DNA from: Vibrio syngnathi
GTDB lineage: Bacteria; Pseudomonadota; Gammaproteobacteria; Enterobacterales; Vibrionaceae
Assembly (NCBI RefSeq): GCF_002119525.1
Contig: NZ_CP017916.1
Coordinates: forward strand, 2,852,001-2,916,000
Direction: 5' to 3'
DNA: 64,000 nt
Position numbers and translations under genes: made by a program. The notes beneath the pieces were generated by a model. It was given only the letters and a program-made list of their open reading frames with translations, was not told where the DNA came from and did not search any database. This document shows, piece by piece, positions 58,662-64,000 of the stretch. Position 1 is the stretch's first letter; each line of letters starts with the position of its first letter.

Positions 58662-59373
58662 TGATCACCTGTATGTCTTGTTGGAAGTTGGTCATTTCAT
58701 CCCCGACTTGGTTTCTAAATTCAAATTCAAGATGGACGACACCATTACGCTGAACATTTGCAGGTTGATAGTCTAAATCTCCAGTCACTCCCGTATCCGA
58801 AATTGGGATTAGCGCACCATTACCTTCTCTTCTCCATACTCGGCCATTCACAATACAATAGCTTACGCGGCCATTAGGATTATAAATATAGTGCCGATTT
58901 GAAACTGAATTGCCCACAAGGTTTACAGACTCATTAGCAAGCAAGAAAGTATTATTCGTAGCAGTTACAGTCGCTAAGGGGAAAATATTATTGGTCGGCG
59001 CCGCCTCTGTAGGGTTTATCACTAAAGAGAGTCGGGCTAGAACAGCAGCCGTCAGTGCATTATCAGCCGTGACAAATTGAATATCATCGCCCGATATCGC
59101 GTAAATTCCGGAAGTCACTATAGGAAAAAAAGAGATACAGCTTGCTCCAGGGACAGCAGCGTTTTGATTGAACATATTCGGTACAGCATGACGCACTTCA
59201 CGGGTGATTTTTTCTATCACAAACTTTGCTTGAGTTTGTAAACGCTGCCTATCTACGGTGTCCGCATAACCACGTGCACCTAACTCAACAAACCCTGCAA
59301 TACCTACTACTAAAATACTACCAACAATCATGGTGATAATCATTTCAATAAGAGTGAAACCTTGCCTTCTCAT
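58651..59373 (-). CDS. mshO: MSHA minor pilin MshO
   Basis: The 240-residue protein starts MRRQGFTLIEMIITMIVG, a type IV prepilin leader cleaved before Phe, followed by the hydrophobic helix. The body resembles PilW-like minor pilins. It shares one base with mshD (TAATG) and overlaps mshP, so the block is translationally coupled. Probably part of the pilus-initiation complex. Confidence 0.9.
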   Translation of the reverse strand: MRRQGFTLIEMIITMIVGSILVVGIAGFVELGARGYADTVDRQRLQTQAKFVIEKITREVRHAVPNMFNQNAAVPGASCISFFPIVTSGIYAISGDDIQFVTADNALTAAVLARLSLVINPTEAAPTNNIFPLATVTATNNTFLLANESVNLVGNSVSNRHYIYNPNGRVSYCIVNGRVWRREGNGALIPISDTGVTGDLDYQPANVQRNGVVHLEFEFRNQVGDEMTNFQQDIQVINVP

Positions 59374-59921
59374 TAGTAATTACCTCGATAGGCATCCAAC
59401 ACGATAGGGGGCTGATTTAAGGCTAAAATAGTTAGGTTGATTCGTTTTAGTTGATCGACAATTTGATACGTCACATCAACCTCTAAGCGGTAGTTGCTGT
59501 AGGTTGTTGCGCCATTCTCGCCCAATAATAGATTAAGGTCTTGGCACCCGTTAGTTGCACCAGGCTCCCAACACCCATCATAGTCATCGACATCATTGTA
59601 TTGAGCAATATCGGCCTCTTCTGGGCCAAAATTAGCCTCAGTAGTGCAATTAACACCGGCAGCTGCCCCTTCACCGCACCTAAGCTCCCCGCCATCAAAG
59701 TCACTATTCTCATCGAACCCTCGAGCAAGAATCATAGACATCACACTCTGCCCTAACGCGGCTGAACGGGTTTGATAGTGGGGATCGCCAGAACGGTCAA
59801 TTTGAGGAGTCAAAAAGTTAATGATGGTCATCATCGCGAGCCCCATAACCACAATCACTATCACACTTTCAATTAGTGTGAAACCACGCTGTTTCGCAGA
59901 TAACTTATGAGCGGTGTTCAT
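59373..59921 (-). CDS. mshD: MSHA minor pilin MshD
   Basis: I choose the ATG at 59921 (MNTAHKLSAKQRGFTLIES) since it overlaps the mshC stop as ATGA and has GGGG seven bases upstream, giving 182 residues; an ATG two codons upstream is possible. The prepilin site is G^FTLIE with the hydrophobic helix VIVIVVMGLAMMTIINFL. Several cysteines occur in the periplasmic part. Likely a minor pilin in the initiation complex. Confidence 0.9.
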   Translation of the reverse strand: MNTAHKLSAKQRGFTLIESVIVIVVMGLAMMTIINFLTPQIDRSGDPHYQTRSAALGQSVMSMILARGFDENSDFDGGELRCGEGAAAGVNCTTEANFGPEEADIAQYNDVDDYDGCWEPGATNGCQDLNLLLGENGATTYSNYRLEVDVTYQIVDQLKRINLTILALNQPPIVLDAYRGNY

Positions 59922-60469
59922 GAACATACCCCAGCTTCGACATAACCTTGCGCGTTAATTCCTACACGGCAGGTATTCACGTTTGAAGTAATTGTAATTG
60001 CCACACCGGTGGCGATGTTAACTTCAACCCCGGCAGGTGTTTCACCCGTTATAGGGTTGCCTAATAAATCAAAGTTAACTAGAGATAGAGTAATGGCAGG
60101 GGTGGTATTTGATGCAGCCGTTAAGGTGACACCATTGAGCATAACCCAATCACTACGAGCTTGGCTTCGCGCGGTACAACTCACTTCTGAGCCGACACAA
60201 TTCCCAACGATAGCGAGAATGAAATTACTCTCTCCAACGACCGCCCCTAGATCAACATTGGATTGCATGCGATTGACTTGAACTTGGCGAATAACAGAAA
60301 CCACTTGCTCTTGAGCGGCAAAAGCAGAAAAACTGTCCCTTCCGGAAAGACGGCTAGCAGCATAGGCAGAGACAATCGCTATCAACAAGATCACAATGAT
60401 CAACTCGATTAAAGTAAAGCCTTGTTGCTGAGAACCGCGGTTTCTGTATGTTTTATAGAATTGATTCAC
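59918..60469 (-). CDS. mshC: MSHA minor pilin MshC
   Basis: The 183-residue protein has a longer leader (MNQFYKTYRNRGSQQQ) then G^FTLIELIIVILLIAIVSAYA. The body looks like GspH/MshC-type minor pilins, and the C-terminus carries cysteines (CRVGINAQGYVEAGVCS). It is the first gene after the mshA terminator. Confidence 0.9.
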   Translation of the reverse strand: MNQFYKTYRNRGSQQQGFTLIELIIVILLIAIVSAYAASRLSGRDSFSAFAAQEQVVSVIRQVQVNRMQSNVDLGAVVGESNFILAIVGNCVGSEVSCTARSQARSDWVMLNGVTLTAASNTTPAITLSLVNFDLLGNPITGETPAGVEVNIATGVAITITSNVNTCRVGINAQGYVEAGVCS

Positions 60470-60564
60470 CGAAATCCAATCCGCTAAATATTTGATAGTT
60501 TGAAGATTAAGTGTAACTCAGGGAAAGGAAGTTGTCTTTGTCGCTTACCTGAATTTCAGATAGA

Positions 60565-60587
60565 AAAAAGACCAGCAATGCTGGCCT
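60565..60587 (-). terminator. Terminator after the major pilin gene mshA
   Basis: On the minus strand the sequence reads GGCCAGCATTGCTGGTC followed by a T run, about 20 bp past the mshA stop. It would leave most transcripts ending at mshA, with fewer continuing into mshC-D-O-P-Q. Confidence 0.75.
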
Positions 60588-60605
60588 AGAAAAGAAAGCA
60601 TCAAT

Positions 60606-61136
60606 TTATGGCGCAGCTGGCATTCCACAAGCTGTACCAGCTGTACCAGCTTGCAACACAACAGTTGCAGGGGTATCCGCACCCGTAGCAGCAGTATAAC
60701 GAACACACTGCTCTGTAAAGCCTCTAAAACCTAAGTCGATCCATAAGTTAGTTTGATCTGTAGCAGTCTTTTCCGCTTGTAGGACAACGAATTCACCAGA
60801 TAAGTCTAAGGCTTGAACGATTCCTCCAAGGTTAGCGGTGTCATTGTTAACTGCCGTTGGGTAACCAAAATGATGAGCGATATTGTCAATTACCGTTCCA
60901 GGCGTGTTTGCATCAGTCCAGGCTGTATAAGTCGTACCTTCAATACCACCGATAGCAGCACGCCCATAAGTTATTCCCATTGCGCCCGCAACTGCACCAC
61001 GCAGCCCTTCTAAAGAAGCGGTACGAGCATCATCTTGTAAGTTTAAAAAACGAGGTGCTGCAGTAACTGCAAGAATACCTAGAATAACAATTACCACCAC
61101 TAGTTCTATTAGGGTGAAACCGCTTTGTTTTTTCAT
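60606..61136 (-). CDS. mshA: MSHA major pilin MshA
   Basis: MshA forms the shaft of the mannose-sensitive haemagglutinin pilus used for surface attachment. The 176-residue protein starts [20 protein letters not shown] with a short prepilin leader cut after Gly. The hydrophobic helix ends near APRFL. The C-terminal region has a disulfide-type pair (EQCVRY and GTACGMP, about 27 residues apart). It follows mshB by 34 bp and has its own terminator. Confidence 0.93.
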   Translation of the reverse strand: MKKQSGFTLIELVVVIVILGILAVTAAPRFLNLQDDARTASLEGLRGAVAGAMGITYGRAAIGGIEGTTYTAWTDANTPGTVIDNIAHHFGYPTAVNNDTANLGGIVQALDLSGEFVVLQAEKTATDQTNLWIDLGFRGFTEQCVRYTAATGADTPATVVLQAGTAGTACGMPAAP

Positions 61137-61170
61137 AGTCTTTTCTCTCTATGTATATTTAAACGCAGGT

Positions 61171-61746
61171 TTACTGCAGTGTTACGGTCACACGACCAGT
61201 TCTAATCTCGTAAACGAATTGATGCTGAGTACCGCCTTCCAATTGAATGTAAGTGCAGTAGTCATTACTATTATCCGCTTGCGCTGAATATTTGTAATTC
61301 GAACCATTAGCCACATTGGTTAATGTTCCAACTTTAGGAGGGTTCTGAAGTAGATTTTCCATTAAATCGACACACGAAGCATCAGTCACATCATTAGACG
61401 GAGCTGAAGCTGAATTTGTGTTTATAGACCATGGGTAGCCGTCTCTAAAATTAGTGCTTCCATTGCTACTCGTTGATCTGGTTAGCCAAAAATCAACACC
61501 ATCGTAATTTACAGTATTGTATGTTTCAACACCAATTCTTTCTGATGGACGAGCTTCCGCTTCCCATTGCGCTCTTGCTGAAAGTACGCCTGTCGCAAAA
61601 CCACCCGCGACACCTTCAATACTGGCTTTCTTAGCTTCGTCTGTCACATCCAAGAAACGGGGTAAAGCTGCAACAGCTAATAAACCCACAACAACAATCA
61701 CTATGACTAACTCGACTAGGGAGAAACCCTTTTGATTTTTAAGCAC
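61171..61746 (-). CDS. mshB: MSHA minor pilin MshB
   Basis: The 191-residue protein begins MLKNQKGFSLVELVIVIVVVG, a prepilin leader cut before Phe, with a FLDVTDEAKKASIEGVAGGFATGV segment shared with MshA. Two cysteines occur in the periplasmic part. Its position between mshF and mshA matches the V. cholerae order. Confidence 0.88.
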   Translation of the reverse strand: MLKNQKGFSLVELVIVIVVVGLLAVAALPRFLDVTDEAKKASIEGVAGGFATGVLSARAQWEAEARPSERIGVETYNTVNYDGVDFWLTRSTSSNGSTNFRDGYPWSINTNSASAPSNDVTDASCVDLMENLLQNPPKVGTLTNVANGSNYKYSAQADNSNDYCTYIQLEGGTQHQFVYEIRTGRVTVTLQ

Positions 61747-61825
61747 TTTCTACCTACTCATCTAATTGCTAATGCGCATTATACATTTGACCATGCATAA
61801 AACCATAAAAACAGCGTCAATACGT

Positions 61826-62281
61826 TCACAAGGCCAATATATTGACTTTGACACTAAATCTTTCTTTTTTAAGTAATATATCTATCTGATACTTGTCACT
61901 ATAATGATAACGACAATGAAAGTGTATGTTATCACTTTTGTCTTCAATACTTGGAGATCTGAGACCTAAAATACTCCCCTGAGGATATAATTGCTCCAAC
62001 CAATAACCGCAATTTCGAGTCGAGTCTTGAATTGGCATAACCCATCCCGTTCTGCTATAAGTCTTAGGCGGTTTCGAATCATTTTTTTGCTCAACACCGG
62101 ATAACAAATACTGCTGTTTGAACAAATTAGCTTGCTCAAGAATTCGCTTACTTGCAACAATCAATGCCGTATTCGTTGCTTCTTCTTCTACTGCTTTCCA
62201 TACAGAAAGCAGTCCCATAACGAGAAAAAGAATAACCGCAACCCAAATAACAAAACGTGAGCGCTGTAGGCTATTCAGCAT
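61826..62281 (-). CDS. mshF: MSHA biogenesis protein MshF
   Basis: The 151-residue protein has one N-terminal membrane helix (FVIWVAVILFLVMGLLSVW, about 10-28) and a soluble periplasmic part. It has no prepilin site. MshF proteins vary strongly; identity rests mainly on position between mshG and mshB. The 79-bp gap to mshB holds nothing obvious. Confidence 0.75.
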   Translation of the reverse strand: MLNSLQRSRFVIWVAVILFLVMGLLSVWKAVEEEATNTALIVASKRILEQANLFKQQYLLSGVEQKNDSKPPKTYSRTGWVMPIQDSTRNCGYWLEQLYPQGSILGLRSPSIEDKSDNIHFHCRYHYSDKYQIDILLKKERFSVKVNILAL

Positions 62282-62284
62282 CCT

Positions 62285-63508
62285 CTAACCTTTGATTGCA
62301 TCCAGCATTCCCCACATTGGTAAGAAAATACCCAGAGCTAAAATCAGCACCATTCCCGCAACGATGGTCAACAGAATAGGTTCAATTCTAGCGGTTAACG
62401 TTTTTAGATCGTAATCAACCTCTCGGTCGTAAAAATCCGCAACTTCGAGCAGCAATTCATCAATACGACCCGTTTCTTCACCCACAGAAATCATTTGTAT
62501 CACGAGTGGTGTAAAAATTTCGCTGTTAATCGCGGTAGAAGAAACGGTACTTCCCGCTTCTATTGCCGATTTCATGCCTTGAACACGAAGTTCTAAAAAA
62601 CGATTGTCCAGAGCTTCAGCCGATAGCGATAACGATTGGTTAAGTGGTACGCCAGCTTTTAGCATCAAAGCAAAAGTACGTGAGAAGCGCGACAATAGAG
62701 CTCGATTGACCACTCCACCAATCACTGGCATTTTTAAGCGCAGCCGATCCCACTTTTCCCACCCTTTATCTGTCTTAACCCATGCTTTAAAAGCAAAAAT
62801 AAGACCAAAGATTAACCCAAGCATTAACCCCCAGTAATTAACAAAAAACTCAGACATCCCCATTAAAATACGGGTTGGAAGCGGCAAGTCGACCCCAAAA
62901 CGCGCGAACATGCTCGAAAACTGAGGAATCACGAATATATTCAAGACAAACATAGCGATTGTAATAAAAGTAATAACGAACGTTGGGTAACGCATTGCCG
63001 TTTTAATTCGCTTTCGAGTTTCAACCTCTTGTTCGTAGTATCCAGCCAGTTGTAACAATGCCTGATCTAAACGACCGGTATTTTCACCAACACTGATCAT
63101 CGATACAAACAATGGACTGAAGGCCTTAGGGTGCATTTGCATCGACGCCGCTAATCCACGACCGTTTGTAAGCTCAGCGACCACTTCTTCAAGTGCTACT
63201 TTCAGTTGCTTATTTTCACAATGCTGAGTTAACCCTTTCATCGATCTTAATAGCGGAACGCCCGCCTTAGTTAAGCTATACAACTGTCGGCAAAACAAAA
63301 CCAACACCTCTAAAGGCACATTCGGGGAGAACAGACTGGATACATCCATATCCAAGATTGAACCGCCACTTTTTCCAAGTTGAATCGAAGTTGGAATGAT
63401 CCCTTTACTCATCAAGCTGTCAGCAGCAAGATCTTCGTTATTCGCATCCAATTGGCCAGTCACTTGACTGCCATCAGAACTGCGACCTACATAACGATAA
63501 GTTGGCAT
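62285..63508 (-). CDS. mshG: MSHA inner-membrane platform protein MshG
   Basis: MshG is the GspF/PilC-type polytopic platform that couples the ATPase to pilin assembly. The 407-residue protein has the duplicated T2SSF domains (about 70-195 and 275-395, each with VPLLRSMKGL/VPLNQSLSLS and MISVGE-TGR motifs) and three hydrophobic helices near 175-195, 220-240 and 380-400. It is 12 bp downstream of mshE. Confidence 0.94.
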   Translation of the reverse strand: MPTYRYVGRSSDGSQVTGQLDANNEDLAADSLMSKGIIPTSIQLGKSGGSILDMDVSSLFSPNVPLEVLVLFCRQLYSLTKAGVPLLRSMKGLTQHCENKQLKVALEEVVAELTNGRGLAASMQMHPKAFSPLFVSMISVGENTGRLDQALLQLAGYYEQEVETRKRIKTAMRYPTFVITFITIAMFVLNIFVIPQFSSMFARFGVDLPLPTRILMGMSEFFVNYWGLMLGLIFGLIFAFKAWVKTDKGWEKWDRLRLKMPVIGGVVNRALLSRFSRTFALMLKAGVPLNQSLSLSAEALDNRFLELRVQGMKSAIEAGSTVSSTAINSEIFTPLVIQMISVGEETGRIDELLLEVADFYDREVDYDLKTLTARIEPILLTIVAGMVLILALGIFLPMWGMLDAIKG

Positions 63509-63520
63509 ATCACTCTACCC

Positions 63521-64000
63521 CTACAGATAAATTGGATCAGTGGCACCAGAAGCATCGCCTTCGCCAAGGTTCATTACCTCATCGAAGCTCACAACACCCT
63601 GCATGGCCAATTCCATCGCAGAAGCTAACAGCGGTTTGTAGTTTTCAGACTGCCTTGCTGTTTGAGCAAAACCAACGGCATCATTGGCTCTAAGCGCATC
63701 CATCATAGGTTGATCGAGCTCCAACATTTCAAACACACCAACACGACCGCTGTAGCCTGTCAAATTACAATTTTGACAACCACGCCCTTTCATAAATGGC
63801 GTACCTAGCTGGTTTGGGAAACGAACACTCAACCATTGCTTACGCGCTTCATCCAGCTCATCATCAACCTTGCAATCAGTACATACCTTACGGACTAACC
63901 GCTGCGCGACCACGGCTCGAACAGCACTTGCTACCAGATAACCCGGAGCCCCCATGTCCATCATACGCAGTGCACTGTCTACTGCATCGTTGGTATGCAG
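63521..64000 (-). CDS. mshE: MSHA assembly ATPase MshE, C-terminal part only (cut by window edge)
   Basis: The reading frame stays open to the window edge, so only about the last 159 residues are seen. They include HTNDAVDSALRMMDMGAPGYLVASAV, the GspE/PilB motif after the ATPase core. A tetracysteine zinc motif follows (CTDC then CQNC, about 35 residues apart). MshE powers pilus extension and, in V. cholerae, binds cyclic-di-GMP through its N-terminal domain, which lies outside the window. Confidence 0.93.
   Translation of the reverse strand: MHTNDAVDSALRMMDMGAPGYLVASAVRAVVAQRLVRKVCTDCKVDDELDEARKQWLSVRFPNQLGTPFMKGRGCQNCNLTGYSGRVGVFEMLELDQPMMDALRANDAVGFAQTARQSENYKPLLASAMELAMQGVVSFDEVMNLGEGDASGATDPIYL

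Overview
The window looks like ordinary core chromosome (chromosome I type) of a marine Vibrio, probably of the Splendidus or a nearby clade. This rests on gene content and order: a complete MSHA type IV pilus cluster directly upstream of mreBCD, the lptD-surA-pdxA-rsmA-apaG-apaH run, the leuABCD operon with an attenuator, a TAXI-type TRAP transporter beside argR and mdh, and Vibrio-like protein sequences at moderate G+C. I see no rRNA, tRNA, CRISPR array, insertion sequence, integrase or prophage gene. The species is an inference, since no search was possible.

Layout. 0-7.4 kb: a GT-B-like glycosyltransferase, a PAP2 phosphatase, and a tetR / RND adaptor / RND pump operon whose upstream region carries two matching inverted repeats. 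7.6-12.9 kb: leucine operon with promoter, a leader peptide of six Leu codons, attenuator and leuABCD. 13-15.4 kb: DUF547, DUF924 and djlA. 15.5-22.4 kb: outer-membrane and rRNA maturation operon lptD-surA-pdxA-rsmA-apaG-apaH, then folA on the opposite strand. 22.9-26.4 kb, minus strand: yjjP-yjjB exporter pair, obgE, rpmA-rplU. 26.7-29.8 kb: ispB, a small unknown gene, mdh and argR. 30.1-34.5 kb: TRAP solute-binding protein, fused TRAP permease and a universal stress protein. 34.6-40.8 kb: a 2-hydroxyacid dehydrogenase, rluA, an NRAMP-fold transporter lacking the usual metal-binding motifs, and rapA. 41.3-42.7 kb: a PIN-PhoH protein. 42.9-53.7 kb, minus strand: mreB-mreC-mreD-maf-rng-yhdP-nitrilase-tldD. 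53.9-64 kb, minus strand: MSHA structural genes from a truncated mshE at the window edge through mshG, F, B, A, C, D, O, P to the giant mshQ.

How the genes work together. Several blocks serve the envelope: LptD and its chaperone SurA, YhdP (phospholipid transport), MreBCD (cell shape), the RND pump and the MSHA pilus. Others serve translation and ribosome assembly (RsmA, RluA, ObgE, L21, L27, RNase G), leucine and arginine control, and central metabolism (Mdh, IspB).

The least expected signal is non-coding. At least eight 3' flanks carry short tandem repeats with 6-, 7-, 12-, 16-, 18- or 19-bp periods and unrelated sequences, often between the stop codon and the terminator. Other points worth a second look are six GATC sites in 40 bp immediately upstream of the extended -10 element of obgE, the twin 16-bp operators of the tetR-RND operon, stable hairpins in both leu intercistronic gaps and at the mreB 5' end, and the NRAMP-like protein. 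I did not find a convincing wholly new multi-gene system.
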